A DNA stretch of 64,000 nt from Torreya grandis (GCA_037957365.1 JARHVA010000640.1:372001-436000), one strand, 5' to 3'; positions 1-11,959 are shown, counted from the stretch's first letter. The notes: generated by a model from the letters alone, not told the origin. Translations and numbers: made by a program.

Positions 1-1740
1 ATACCTTGACACATGTACATCACTCCTCTTAACCTATCTTATCTTCACCTATCTCATCTTAACCATTACCTACACCCTTATACCTTTACCTGAACATAGC
101 CATCTACTATAAACCCTTAAGTTATACTCACACCCTTCACCCTACAACATTCAACCAAACATAGCTTCTACCCTTAACACCCAATCTTAACCATTACCTA
201 TCAACCAACAACATTACACTTGACCTTAACTATTTATAACATTAACGTTAACCTTAACCATTTGTCAAGTTGTTAAACATATCCATCAACCACCAAAGGT
301 CAATTATTATTATAGTCAACTATCGATGGTCATCACACCAACCATCGATGGTCACCTCATAGTGACTTATCGATAGTCACTTCTCAACCTCTGATAGTCG
401 CTCATGACCAATGATGGTCAGAAATGACCACTAACAGTCACTATGTAGTAACCATTGATTATCAAACAAGTCCTAATCGCCAAAATGAACACCTCTAACA
501 CCACAAACAAATTACAAATTTATACCTATACCTACCTCTACCCTCCAACTATTTACCCTACCCTTTGAATTTAACTTTAACCTATCAAATTCAAACACAT
601 AACTATTAAACCCTAAAACTAGGTCAAACAAACCCATAGCTAACTACAACAACAAAACATATTCTAACTAACATTCCATTGCCCAAATTAAAACTAAATT
701 ATAAATTGAACAATAATGCCTACCTCATTCCTCAATCATCATCTAGGAGGAACTTTGTGGATCACCACCTATCACCATGCTCTCCCTTGTCCACACTGTA
801 TCCTCATCAAGTCACCCCTCTAATGCTTGATCACCTCAATCCACCTAACTCACAATCAATCACTATCAAACCATCACTATGTTTCTCACAAAACGCTAAA
901 AAGCTAATTATCATGGGTCAAAGTTCATAATGAAATATTAATACCAACCATGGCTCATTTGTCTTAACCCTTTTAGGTTGACACCTAATCATCAATGGTC
1001 AAGGTGAGCATCAATAGTTGACCCTGAAGGTCAATCCTAACTGTCAACAGTCACCTTCATTAGGATTTTTCCCTCCACCTAACCAATTTTTAACCAAATT
1101 TTGAGCCTAACACCAAAATAAGTACCTACCCAATCCAAACTCATACCAATAGAGATTACCTTCTCCACCAACCTTTATACTTCCACTAACCACATCACCT
1201 TGTCACTGGCCATTTTGGCCCAACTATTGCATATTTGATGATGACCTTTGCCTTGGTCCTGTTGGTTGCACCAACTAAATTACCATGTTGAATAATTTTT
1301 AACATATACTACCTTATGCACATCTGATAAATTTATGTCTTTATGGGAATACTTCCTACCTCAAATACCCACAAAAACACTAACTTTATCTAAGAAACTT
1401 GTATTTGTGAGTGTAACCCAACCATCACATACGGTCACGTGTTCCACTTGTCACTTGTCCTTCTAATACCAAACTTATTTTTACCAACCATAGTAACCTC
1501 GTCAATTCAAAATCTTGGCAATCATATTTAGTTGTATTATATGCACGTGTTTGTGCTTCAATGCTCAACCTATCACCCACTTCCTCACCAACTTACACAC
1601 TCATCAAACCTGTACCTGACTCTATTTTACCTCATTGATTCCCAGTTTGAGGGAGAATACCTCCTCCCATGCTCAGGGAAACCAAACCTTTGACCTGTAA
1701 TCCATTTTTATTTACATCTTTTTGATGCAACCTACATAAT
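1..1740 (+). mobile_element. Non-coding 3' interior of an LTR retroelement
   Basis: No coding region is credible here. The plus strand is rich in C, A and T and very poor in G, made of loosely repeated words such as CTTAACC and ACCATCGATGG. Just before 1740 there is a GAGGGAGAATACC-type stretch, then the purine tract and LTR start described separately. The same order of parts is seen at 61500-61715. I read this as the interior of a non-autonomous LTR element whose 5' end lies outside the window. The direct evidence is limited to composition and order of parts. Confidence 0.45.
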
Positions 1741-2545
1741 AAAAAAGGGCAAAATTTAGACACTAAGAAACTACACCTAATGGTTCTAGATGTAAAACTA
1801 ACCCCTAAACCACCTCAAGACCCCCTATGGACTATCCCCTAACCTATCAACCCCAAACCTAACTCACCTTGACTAGCTTTAACCAACTTAAAGCGTTGAC
1901 CCTCAACTGTCAATGGTCACCCTAACCATCGATGGTAAGGTTCTCATCACCTAAATAGTTAACCCTAGCTTATTTTTTTATATTTAGCTTGTCTAATTCA
2001 TATACAATCTAATGCATGTAAAAGCTAAATTTAAATTACTTTTTGAACCTCTTGATAACCCATTGTTTCACCTCTCTTTCCTTCTTATAAAAAGAGAGGA
2101 GGAGGAGGTGAAAGGGATGCAAGATCAATCAATCAATCCATTATCATCTACATCCAAAATCAGAGTGAAATAACAAACCAACAAGTGTAATAGAGATCTG
2201 AAGAACCACCATCCATCAACCAATAGCCAAGTATCATTACTATACTAAAATTACTCTAAGATCCATCCACAGATCCCTTGACCCTTATTTAAATCAGAAA
2301 CTATCAAACTTAGTATCTATTTTCACTAATTAGTTACTTTGTTTCTATTTCACAACCAACCCAACCCAAACCCACTTTCTAGATTCCCATTTTGTAACCT
2401 TATCAGACCATTTTATTGAACCAAATTAAAACCATAGTAACCATTGATGATCATCCTGAGCACTAATGATCTATCCATAACCATCGATGGTTACCTTGAT
2501 CATCAATGGTCACTCCAACCATTGATGGCCACTATGTGACAAATA
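341..2545. repeat. Dispersed palindrome ACCATCGATGGT and variants
   Basis: The perfect 12-bp palindrome ACCATCGATGGT occurs at 341-352 and 1925-1936, and as a 14-bp palindrome AACCATCGATGGTT at 2479-2492. Degenerate forms (TATCGATGGTCA, TTATCGATAGTCAC, ATCAATGGTCA, CCATTGATGG) lie at 321, 368, about 987, 2436, 2501 and 2519. They are scattered through both the interior and the LTR of the element, so they are not a simple tandem array. Function is unknown; binding sites for a dimeric protein are one possibility. Confidence 0.6.
1741..1754 (+). promoter_or_regulatory. Polypurine tract of LTR element
   Basis: AAAAAAGGGCAAAA lies directly before TTTAGACACTAAG at 1755. The tract at 61700-61714 (AAAAAGGGGAAAAAA) lies directly before TATAGACACATAAAAT. 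The matching tract plus matching first bases of the following repeat supports a plus-strand priming site next to a 3' LTR. Confidence 0.55.
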
Positions 2546-2610
2546 AATGGTAAGTTGTTTTCACCCACAAGACCTCAACCAAATCCTAGTTTCTAACCTC
2601 TCTCCTAATC
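1755..2610 (+). mobile_element. Probable 3' LTR (end uncertain)
   Basis: Begins TTTAGACAC after the purine tract; related LTR starts at 53593 (TGTAGACAC) and 61715 (TATAGACAC) suggest the original start was TGTAGACAC. A TATA-like box TATAAAAA lies at 2086-2093 and is followed by a GA-rich stretch, as expected at the U3/R boundary. Palindromic ACCATCGATGGT copies lie inside. I could not fix the 3' end; 2610 is an estimate. Confidence 0.45.
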
Positions 2611-2917
2611 ATAGAGTCTCACCCTATTTTTTAGACGACACCTAATTTATTTAGCATTAATATCAATTTATTTATAGCTATAATTAGTTAAATTCACATA
2701 TTCATTTATCAAGCACTTCTTGTATTTCATTTTAGTATCTTTAGTTATTTATGCAAGTATTTTATCTTTTGATTTCTAAACTTGATTGTTCAAAAGCATG
2801 GACTGATAGCCTCCAAGGAAGCTCGTGCTTATTAGATCTATATTGCTAGGCAATCTACCTTACTATCTAACTAATCAACCATTTATTTTAGTGTTTTCTT
2901 ATATGTAGGTCATTCCT

Positions 2918-5680
2918 CCTAAGCCAAATAGGAATATCTACAACCATCAGGATCAAAGCATGTAAAAAATACTAGGTTATACTAACCATACCCTTTTCAA
3001 GTTTCTTTTTTTCCTTCTAAAGAATATAAGAAAAATTTGTTTGAAACATGTATCACCTTGGGGTGCATGAATAGATGTTTTTTAAAAATGTAATTAACCC
3101 TCTACCTTTGTATTGATTATAAGATGTTAAATAATCCAAAAGCTAAAAATAAATACCATTTGCCTTTAATTAATGATATTTTTGATCAAATTTGTGGAAC
3201 AATAATATTTTCAAATTTTTATCTAAGAATTGGGTATAAACATTATGGTAAAAATAGGACATCTAAAATATAGACTTTAGGACCCATCACAGTCATTACA
3301 AGTTCATCGTCTAACCTTTTTGGACTTAAAAATACACCCATCACTTTCATGAATATCATGAACACCATGTCTAGGGACAATTTACACAAGTTTATAATAG
3401 TTTTTATGGATGAAATATATACCAATAATAAAGAAGCAAATTTACAACATTTAAGTTTGTTATGTAGTGGTTGAGAAAAAATAAATTATATAGTAAGATG
3501 TCTAAGTGTGTTTTATTACAAAGAATGGTACACTATATGGGTTACATTATTTCAACAAATGTCATCTCTATCGACTGAAAAAAATATTTGGGTAATCGTG
3601 GATTGGCCTACACCTCAATTTTTCCATGAGGTTCATATTTTCATAGAACTAATTAGTTATTATAAGAAAAAAAATTCAAAAATTTCCAAGATATTCAATC
3701 CTATGACCTCTTTGCAAAAAAAAGAGCATAAATTTTGATTGGATAGAGTAGTGCAAAGAAACTTTTTGATTACTCAAGGAGAAGCTAACTTTATTTATCA
3801 TAATTATAGTAATGGATTCAGATTAAATTTTTTTTATCCTTATAGATATTTTAGGAGAAGGTTTTAGTGGAGTATTGATTCATAAATACAATGTTATGGC
3901 ATATGTGTCATGAAAACACAAATTCTATGAGCTAAATAATGATCCTCATGAGTCATGACTTAGATATTATAGCTATCGTAAATGTGTTACAGATTTGGAG
4001 ACATTTTTGTTTAGAAATCCATTTGACATCTAATCAGACCACTTGGGGCTTAAGTTCATATTCATCCATCCTAACCTAAATACTCGTTAACGATGTTGGC
4101 TAACTTTTTTAAGGTTATGATTTCAACATCGAGTACATTAAGGGAAAATAAAATAGATTAGTTTATAACATTATCCATATGAGGCATATTTATGTTATGG
4201 CCAACCTTGATCTAACTTTAAAGATTCAATTTTGAGGCATCTACTAGAGGGCAAGTTATAATACATGTTAAAAAAAACTCTTATAAATGATCCATAAGAT
4301 CACAGATATAAGGGATACCAATTTGATTGAGATAGGATTTTAAGATTTAGAGGTATGATCTATGTCCCCAACCTATGAGGTTTAAGGACAATCCCTATCA
4401 AAAAGGCTCTTAGTGATCCTTATTCTTGTCACATTGGAGTGACATCATTGATGGCAAATCAAAGACCACTTTATTTTTGGACTAGATTTAAACAAGATGC
4501 AATAAAGTATGTAGCATGGTTCCTAGAGTGCCAACGAGTTAATGTTAAGCATGAGTGCCTATAAGGATTATTGAATCCACATGAGACAATTTAATGGAAG
4601 TAAAAAGTATTCAAAATGGAATTTATATAGGGAATTTAGATGTCCATAAAAAATCATGACATGATTTTATTTTTATTGGAAAAGCTCATTAATGTTTCCC
4701 TCTTCATTCTATGAAAATTGATAGATGATGCACCAGTTCTGGCAAAGATATTTGTTCAATAAATCTCAAGATTATATGGAATTCTAGAGAAGTTAATCTC
4801 ATATAGTAACATCCATAGGACATCCACATGAATTAAATATTTGGGTGGACTCTACATAAATAATTTATAATTAAATTAAAATTTATTTCAGCTTAACACC
4901 CTGAGACCAATGGTCCAATAGAGAGGGAAAATCAAATTTTGGAGGATATCCTAAAATTTTACTAGATGGACCAAAAATATAAATGGTAATAGTACACTCC
5001 CTTGGTTTAACTTGAATATAAAAACCCACCACTCCACTTTAAAAATGGCACCATGTGAAAAATTTTATGATATAAAATGATGGACACCCATTAGATGGGC
5101 TACTTTTGTAGATCATGTTGTTGTGTGTCCAAAAAAGTTAGTTGATATGGAAGAACATTTTAAGCTAATTAGGTAGTGTCTCATCAAGGTAGTAGATCGA
5201 TAAAAGGTCTATGTTGATAAGAAGAAAACTATAAGATAGTTATTGGTGGGTGAAAATGTTTTTCCTCAAGTAAAATACAAAAAAACTTTAATCAAATTTA
5301 ACAAGTTAGCTAAATTTACCCTGAGATTTGAAGATCCTTTTTGTGTTCTAGAAAGCATTAACCTAGTTGCTTAAAAACTTGTACTGCTCCTAGATATTGT
5401 TCATTTGCACAATGTTTTTCATGTTTCATTATTGAATAAATATATTACAGACATATTACATGTGCTCAATTGAAAATTACTACAAGTTTAGGACCCATGC
5501 ATAATGTTGATAAATCAGTTCATAGAAGTTGAAGTTCATAAGATTCACTTGTGTAACAAGGAGGTCTCTCAATACAAGGTCTAGTGGGAATAATAATCTA
5601 AAGAGATAGCCACATGGGAGGACAATGAAGAATTCCATAGAGCTTTTTTGCATATATTTTCCTAATTATTTTGATAGTTT
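2918..5680 (+). pseudogene. Ty3/gypsy chromovirus pol relic
   Basis: Translation across frames gives the expected order of a chromodomain-type gypsy polyprotein, with many stops and frameshifts. Reverse transcriptase: CIDYKMLNN near 3107, then DIFDQICGTIIFS near 3175. The catalytic box is FMDE near 3405, where F-x-D-D is expected. RNase H region: NWPTP-like VDWPTPQFFHEV near 3600, and SDHLGLKFIF near 4035. Integrase: a damaged zinc-binding region ending FLECQRV near 4530, then the core. Chromodomain remnant: KEIATWEDNEEFHRAF near 5600-5650. A short gag-like start (PPKPNRNIY near 2918) sits only about 100 bp before reverse transcriptase, so gag and protease seem to have been deleted. Nothing here can be functional. 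Confidence 0.8.
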
Positions 5681-5733
5681 CTTTTTTTATATTTATTATT
5701 GTATTAATCCATTGGGATGATGATTATTCCTAG

Positions 5734-5747
5734 TGGGGAAGGATATC
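5734..5747 (+). promoter_or_regulatory. Polypurine tract of the chromovirus
   Basis: TAGTGGGGAAGGA ends directly before TATCACACCCCATTTTTGG at 5748. Plant gypsy LTRs often start TGTCACACCCC or similar, so this tract marks the 3' LTR boundary about 70 bp after the chromodomain remnant. Confidence 0.6.
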
Positions 5748-5935
5748 ACACCCCATTTTTGGATTATAACATAAAAATCTTTAGTATTTAAATAAAAGGC
5801 TTAATTTTTGGTTTATTTTAATGATTTAGCTTTTAAACAATTAAATAAATGTCTAAAGATGAAAAAATATGATCTCATTTTTATATATGATGACATGTAA
5901 ATGATCTTGTACTAGCATTTTAATATTTTAGTTTT
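5748..5935 (+). mobile_element. Start of chromovirus 3' LTR, interrupted by LINE
   Basis: The segment starts TATCACACCCC (probably TGTCACACCCC originally) and is cut by the L1 insertion at 5936. The LTR presumably resumes after 7934, but AT-rich microsatellite DNA begins near 7998 and I could not trace its end. Confidence 0.55.
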
Positions 5936-6099
5936 AGATTATGGTAAAAGCAGGTTTTGAAGGGACCCCGAAACCCTTTAACAGAATCAAAAAAGATAAA
6001 GCATTAACAACCACCAAAAAAAGTAGTCCTGAAACCTACTGAAGAGCAGCATCAAAATCAGGTTTTACAGGGACAGCATCAATATCCATTTTATGAATA

Positions 6100-6137
6100 C
6101 TATTCATCCCCATAATATTCCAAGTAATGATTTTCAT
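6100..6137 (-). pseudogene. First codons of L1 ORF2 (endonuclease start)
   Basis: Minus-strand ATG at 6137 opens MKIITWNIMGMN and then a stop at 6102-6100. Plant L1 ORF2 usually begins MKI(L/I)SWNIRGLN, the first beta strand of the AP-type endonuclease. The sequence after the stop resembles a T-rich 3' untranslated tail rather than more endonuclease, so the rest of ORF2 has been removed. Confidence 0.6.
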
Positions 6138-6299
6138 ATCTATTTTTTAGGGGTAAAATCCAAAATAGTTGCCTGCCTACCATCAGCGATATTCTGCATA
6201 CTTTCTAACTCTCTAGTTTTCTTAGTGGATCTTCTTCCAGGTTTGTCCATGGAACCAACATCCAGTTTCACCTTAGAATGATGTTCAGCTCTTTTTCTA

Positions 6300-7880
6300 G
6301 ATTTATTCAGTATAGAAGCAAGAGGTTTCGCCTTAGTTGATCTATTTTGCTGCTTCTAGTTTCTACCACCTTAGTATTGATCTTTTTTTCAGCCCTTTTT
6401 CTTTGGTTTAGTTTATGCTCTGATTTTTCTCCATTATCTTTCACAACTTCTAGGGGAGGAGGCTCATCCAAAGGAAAGTCATTATCAGCTTGAGATAACA
6501 CTTGGATCTCCCTGGACTGAGAAAAAAGATCTTCCTCCTCTGATTTATTTCTAGCTTTAGCCAAGAATTCACCTTCCTCTAGCACAATTTTGTCATCTAC
6601 ATCTCTCCATCAATCTTTTATCCTTTGATAGATCACGATTTGTTTTGATAGATCTGTTAGCTCATCTATTCTTTGTTTAGGTATTATGGTATTTGATTGT
6701 AAACCATGTCCTTCTTTCTTAGAGTTTACTTTCTCAAAAGAAGGCTCTTTATCTGCCTCAGCATGTGGAGCTTTAGAATCTTCATTATTCTTTTGTTCTT
6801 GGTGATGATCTTCTTTGGGTTTCCATACTTTATTTTGCTAGACCTTGGTCTTTTTCCCATCTAAAACACTACTAGGATGATTTTTACTTTTGGAGGGTCA
6901 ATTTTTAACCAGATGCCCTTGTTTCTTATAAGCATAGCAAGAGTCGAGCAAATCTTCAAAAAAAATTCTTGAGTTTTTTTTACCAAGCTTGGATATTAGT
7001 TCCACCTTTTCTAGGAGATGATTCAGGTCTACCACTTTAACATGAAGTCTGGCACTTTGAAGTTTGGTTCTAGAAGCCGTAGCATTATCCAATGCCAGAA
7101 GTTCACCAAAGGAACTGGCAATACCTTTAAAAATGTTCTCATGCCAAAATTCTAAAGGGAGACCAGGAAGTCTAGCCCAAATGGGAGTGGTTAAGAAAAA
7201 AGAATATGAGAGATCCATGTTAGGCTCCCATTTTTTAATAGTGAGAGAGCATTTACCAAAAGACCACGGTCCTCCACAAAGAACTGTATTCATGTCTTCC
7301 TTACAGTTGAAGATAAATGAGAAGAAACCATTCGACATTGGTGTAATATCTACCTCTCCTCGAATAACCCATTTCTTTTTAACCATTTTTCTAAGAGATT
7401 TTAGATCTGGTCTTGCTCTTAAAAATTTTCCCACTAGGGTGAAATCCATGGAGGACACAGAAAAATTGACTAAAAGATCTGGAATAAAAACTTGAAACTC
7501 ACCTTTCTCCCAGCAAGACTTAGCAGTCACCGGTGGAAAAAGAGATTTTCCAGTAGGTTTCTTGCCAAACAGAGATGACCAAGTCCTTCATTCTGAGAAC
7601 CCTACCTTCAGCCCTTCTAAGGACTTTTCCTTATAAGAATCAACATTATCTTTCTCCTTTTTGAGATCCTACCCCAACACATGAAAAGCAGAAGGGGAAT
7701 CCAATGGGGGGACACGAACCCCACAAAAAGGATTAGATACGCATGAAGACTTTCCATTATCCACATTGGCCAAATATTCTAACCCAACATTCTTCTCAAC
7801 AACCCCTATAGATCCTCTAGGGTCTGTACCTCCTACTAGAGTCTCCCCGACTAGTTTCCACCTACCTGTGAACCAGCTAA
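6300..7880 (-). pseudogene. L1 ORF1 protein relic (DUF4283-type, CCHC knuckle)
   Basis: The best preserved part is 6898-7530 (about 210 codons). It has the DUF4283-like core of plant L1 ORF1 proteins: GKFLRARPDLKSLRKMVKK, the GGPWSFGKCSLTIKKWEPN motif and IWARLPGLPLEFW. It ends in a damaged zinc knuckle (CYAYKKQGHLVKN, where CxxCxxxGHxxxxC is expected). Upstream, the frame continues to about 7860 through two stops. Downstream, a lysine- and glutamate-rich tail continues in-frame pieces to about 6300. The family binds RNA in the L1 ribonucleoprotein. Here it is a pseudogene. Confidence 0.8.
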
Positions 7881-7997
7881 TTCAAATATAGAAACATTTA
7901 TTGATATTTTAGAGCTTTTAATATTCTAGTTATTGTTAAAATATAGAAACATTTATTGATAACTCTACTCATGCAATGACATGCTTAATTTTAGATT

Positions 7998-8140
7998 CTT
8001 ATATATATATATAGAGTGTATGTGTATACATACATAAATGTATGTATATATGTGTATATAGATATATATACAACCATACACACACATATATACATATACA
8101 TATATATGTTTATACATATATAAATACATACATATAGGGT
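7998..8140. repeat. TA/TG/CA microsatellite
   Basis: Runs of TATATA and TGTATA/CATACA words. Apparent ORFs on the minus strand here are translations of the microsatellite. Confidence 0.9.
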
Positions 8141-10205
8141 AAGTGAACAAAATTGGGGAACAAAAAAGGGCCTACTTGTGGGCATGATTTTTCTAAAATT
8201 TCATATATTTGAACTTATGTAGATAATTTGAGATGGCTACACTAAAAATTTGAAGATGGTATAAAAACATGAATTGTAGCGTTTCGAGTCTAGTTTCTAA
8301 AAAATTGCTTTTTTTTCAAAAATGGTTAAGTATAAATAGGCAAAACATCTAAAATTTGAATAATACCTCCTATTTTTTAAAGAAAAGATAGTAGATAGAT
8401 GGGCATGCAACCCACCATTTTTTTAGCATTGTTAAATACTATTTAAAACCCTTTGGTGAATATTTAGATAAGATATTCTCATGTGTTACAATTTTTTTTT
8501 AATATTTTTTCAATGAATATTTTTTTTAAATTAATTTTAAAATTAAGTAGATCCTAAAAACTGACAAAAAAATAGATAGTTAGTTGTGTGGCCCCCCTAA
8601 CTACCTCAAAAAAAAATGAAATTTGATTTGTTTTTAATGTGTGTAGTATTAAGCCTAGTTTATTACCATATTATTTGTTTTTCACTTGGATCAATGAAAA
8701 ACAAATTACATAAACATGAATAGGCATGTATATGTGTGGCATGTAGTGGCCTAAAAAAGGTTTAGTTAGAAATAAATATAGTTTAAACCCTTAAAATAGC
8801 CCAAAAATTATAAAAATCATATATTTGGAAAGAGGGCAACATTGTCATCATGATGGTAATAATTTTTTGAATTTTTATGTTGAAATCCATAACATATTTG
8901 GTGATTTAAGTTGAAATTTGTTGGTTTATATAAAAAACTCTCAATCTTGGTTGTAGATGCATAGTCACAAGCCTTTGGCTCAGAAATCCAAGCCATTTCC
9001 AAGCCTAAAGGCTCAGTTTTGAATTCAAATTTAAATAGTGCATATGAATTATATAATGTGTACACTTTATATAATGCCTACACATTTTATAACATGTATG
9101 TGTTGTTTGTAATAAGACCAAAAATTTTAATTTGGTCTTTGGGTATGCCTTCTTATATTTTGATATTTAAGTCATTGGGTACGCATTTTGTTTTGTATAA
9201 TATGTGGTTTTGAGCTTAATAAACTTGAAATGGTCACATGTATCCTTGATGTTGTGACTATAATGATTAATGTATAGCTTTAAAAATATCTAAATATGTT
9301 AGGGAGCTTGTTCTAAACCATTAAGGGATGGCTATGCTTTAGAAATATAGGGTGTCATAGACCTAGCATTGACAAAGTATGATATTTATATAAGTTGCCC
9401 CATCTCAAAATCTATGGAGCTTATTCAAGATACATTAAAGGAGATAATGTCCCCTAAATATGAGACTTTCTTCCCTTCAAGGATGATGTTGAGTAGAGGG
9501 ACCTAGTAATTATTCATGTGGATGATGTTTCTCACCTCATATAGATGGTTGATCAGAATTAAATACCAGTGTGCACCCCCTCACCGAAGGTTTAAAGATT
9601 ATATATTTTGTATATCTTCAATCATATTGTTCATATTTCATTATAATGTGCTTAAACCTTATGATGTGAACTGCAAGAAAGTAGTATATTAGAATTCTTT
9701 CTCTAGCTTGGGATTTGAGGTTGATGAGTCCATTATTGAATTGTGTTCTCTTCTGTATGTAGGAATTAATATGAATGTAATTTGGGATATAGAGGTAATT
9801 CAAGGTGGAGGCATATAAATAATTTGAATACATACATAGAAAATTGATAACATTTTAATACTCACTCAATTTGGATGGGACCTTAAAGGGCTCTACATGG
9901 CATTTTCCATACAGTAATGGTAAGTCAGAGGCTCACATCATGTGAATTATTTACTAGATATGAGTTGATAGGATTGATGTCAATATTTAAACATTTTTGG
10001 ATTATATGTATGTATGATATTTGTGAATAAATCCTTAATTGGATTGGTTAGATATGATGGGACATATCAAGGTATTAAAGATCAAATAAATGTAGAGAGT
10101 GTAGTGTGCACATGCCTAATTTGAGACAATGAGGCCAGGTCCAACCTATTGATCTTATCTGTTCAAATCAACCCTTAGTGTATAAAAGTAAATGTGTCCA
10201 TCTTT
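8141..10205. other. AT-rich stretch, no gene recognised
   Basis: I see no recognisable protein, RNA gene or repeat boundary here. A minus-strand ORF at 8817-9065 (82 codons) has no motif I recognise and no supporting context. Probably old transposon DNA. Confidence 0.4.
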
Positions 10206-10650
10206 GATTAGATTAAGACTCATGGGGTGCTAGCATCTATTATCCTTTTGGGATCTAAAATTTATGTATATCTAACAACTCTAACATTTCTCTAGGTGTA
10301 TTAGACCTACATGTGGAAATATTTGATTAGATTAGGCATCTTGAGGATCTGACAAATTTGATGCTTCTAAGACTTGATAGTTAGATCTCTAACACTTATA
10401 TGTGTGTATGAGATGCACATGGTGATATCTAATTAGATTAGGCCTCACAGGGCTCTGATATCTCTTTAATTCTTCTAAAACCTGACACCTTTAACAATAC
10501 TAAGACTTTCAATTATATGAGGTACATGTGGTGATATGTAATTGGATTTGACCTCCCAAGGCATTGTTAACTCTCAAACTTCTAGGACCTAATGTATCCC
10601 TGATAGTTTTAACACTTTTGGGTGTACGAGGTACACACATGGCATAACAA
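10206..10650 (+). repeat. Tandem array, about 110-bp unit, four copies
   Basis: The anchor GATTAGATTAGGC recurs in degenerate form at 10206, 10325, 10431 and 10540 (spacing 119, 106 and 109 bp). Each unit also carries CTTCTA(A)GACCT-like, TCTAACACTT-like and GTAYGAGGTACACATGGTG-like words in the same order. Copies are diverged, so the array is old. Confidence 0.7.
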
Positions 10651-11401
10651 GGTTCAATTATAAGGGTAATTAGGGTCAAAATAATCCATGTATATAACTA
10701 TTTTAAATTATATACATGATGTTATTTGGAGTGAACTTAACCTTAGAATGTCATCATGTATATATACAATAAACCAAAGAGTTGATTCATTCAATCGAGG
10801 AGGCATGGGAGGCCAATTTGAATCCCTTTTTGACATACCTATAAGAGCATGATATATGACTTAAGATAAAATTAAGTACAATTCTATCATAAACTAAACC
10901 AATTAGTCAATTAATGTAATTAGGGATGTGATTTGGCCAAAATTGAGCCACTAAACCAAATTTATGGCCCAATCAATTGTATAATCTATACAATATGTAT
11001 GGCTTAAATGACCTTAATTTAATTAGAAATTCAAATACAAATGAAAATGTGGCCAATTTGAACCCATTTAACCTAAATTAGAGTCTATGATGTGATTAAA
11101 GGGGATAAATTAGCTCATGTTTCATGACATGTTGACTGTAAACCCTAATTTTATCACTTGAACATGTACAGTTCCCCTAAACCCTAATTGAATGACATAT
11201 ACACATTTAAAAACCCATTACACTAAACCCCTAACCTTAAGTCCTAATTTTATAACAAAAATAACCCATAAGTTCCATGATTTCATCACAAATGCAGAAA
11301 TTCATGAATGTGATTAGTGCCAATTTGTGAACTTGTTGTTCACCTAGTTTTTCAAGAACTTGTGATGGGTTTTAGGGTAAAATTAGCTCATTTTACCTTA
11401 C
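10651..11401. other. AT-rich stretch, nothing recognised
   Basis: Contains a few AAACCCTAA words, too few and scattered to be a telomere-type array. No credible gene. Confidence 0.4.
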
Positions 11402-11760
11402 ATATTGAGCCTTATTGCATCATATGATAGTCTTATTATTTCATAGTCTTATCAAGAGTCTTATTGCATTGTATTGGAGATTTATGCATCATATTGGGGA
11501 TTTATGCATCATATTGGGCCTTATTTCATCATATGATAGCCTTATGCATCATATGATAGTCTTATTACATCATATTAGGGATTTATTGCATTGTATGATA
11601 TTCTTATTACATCATATTATAGTCTTATTACATCATATGATAGTCTTATTGCATCGTATTGAGCCTTATGCATCATATGATAGCATTATTACATCATATG
11701 ATAGTCTTATTACATCATATTAGGTATTTATGCATCATATTATAGTTTTATTGAGTCTTA
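11402..11760 (+). repeat. Minisatellite of TCTTATTACATCATATGATAG-like units
   Basis: About fifteen or more copies of a roughly 18-24 bp word based on CTTATTRCATCATATGATAG. The ORF at 11415-11723 (repeated SYDSLI/HHMIVLL words) is a translation of this array, not a gene. Confidence 0.9.
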
Positions 11761-11788
11761 TTGGCTTATTTTTATAGATATGTTTATA

Positions 11789-11837
11789 CTTAAAGTAATG
11801 CATATGCGTTACTATAACTCATATGCATTCCTTGAAG
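11789..11837. repeat. Hairpin with TGCATATG arms
   Basis: Inverted arms of about 19 bases: ACTTAAAGTAATGCATATG and, after a 13-base loop, CATATGCATTCCTTGAAGT. It lies about 120 bp upstream of the transposase-like relic. The same AATGCATATGCGTT-type palindromes occur at 44889-45095, upstream of another relic gene. Confidence 0.65.
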
Positions 11838-11959
11838 TATAGACAAAAGTTACTTTTCAACATCTATTTTTGTCCCAAATCAAGATTATTATCACCATAT
11901 ACATTCCCTATGTGCACTCTGCATAAATTTTGAATTACTTTTTTGGACCCCACATTTTG

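Larger units (their letters stand above)
5936..7915 (-). mobile_element. L1-type LINE with ORF2 deleted
   Basis: Read on the minus strand, the element contains an ORF1 relic, the first 12 codons of an ORF2 and a short 3' tail. It is flanked by an 18-bp direct repeat, TTTTAATATTTTAGTTTT at 5918-5935 and TTTTAATATTCTAGTTAT at 7916-7933 (16 of 18 bases match), as expected for a LINE target-site duplication. No clear poly(A) tail remains. At about 2 kb it is far shorter than a full plant L1 (usually 5-7 kb), because reverse transcriptase and most of the endonuclease are missing. Confidence 0.75.

Noticed and set aside
2614..2640. TCTCACCCTATTTTTTAGA as a 5' LTR start of the chromovirus
   Set aside because: It resembles TATCACACCCCATTTTTGGA at 5748, but the following 150 bp do not align convincingly.
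7064..7495. 143-codon plus-strand ORF
   Set aside because: It is the shadow of the L1 ORF1 relic on the opposite strand.
8817..9065. 82-codon minus-strand ORF
   Set aside because: No motif, no homologous copy in the window and no promoter or neighbour evidence.
610..11230. AAACCCTAA words as interstitial telomere repeats
   Set aside because: Single scattered copies (around 608, 11146 and 11179), not arrays.
11415..11723. 102-codon ORF
   Set aside because: It is a translation of the minisatellite.
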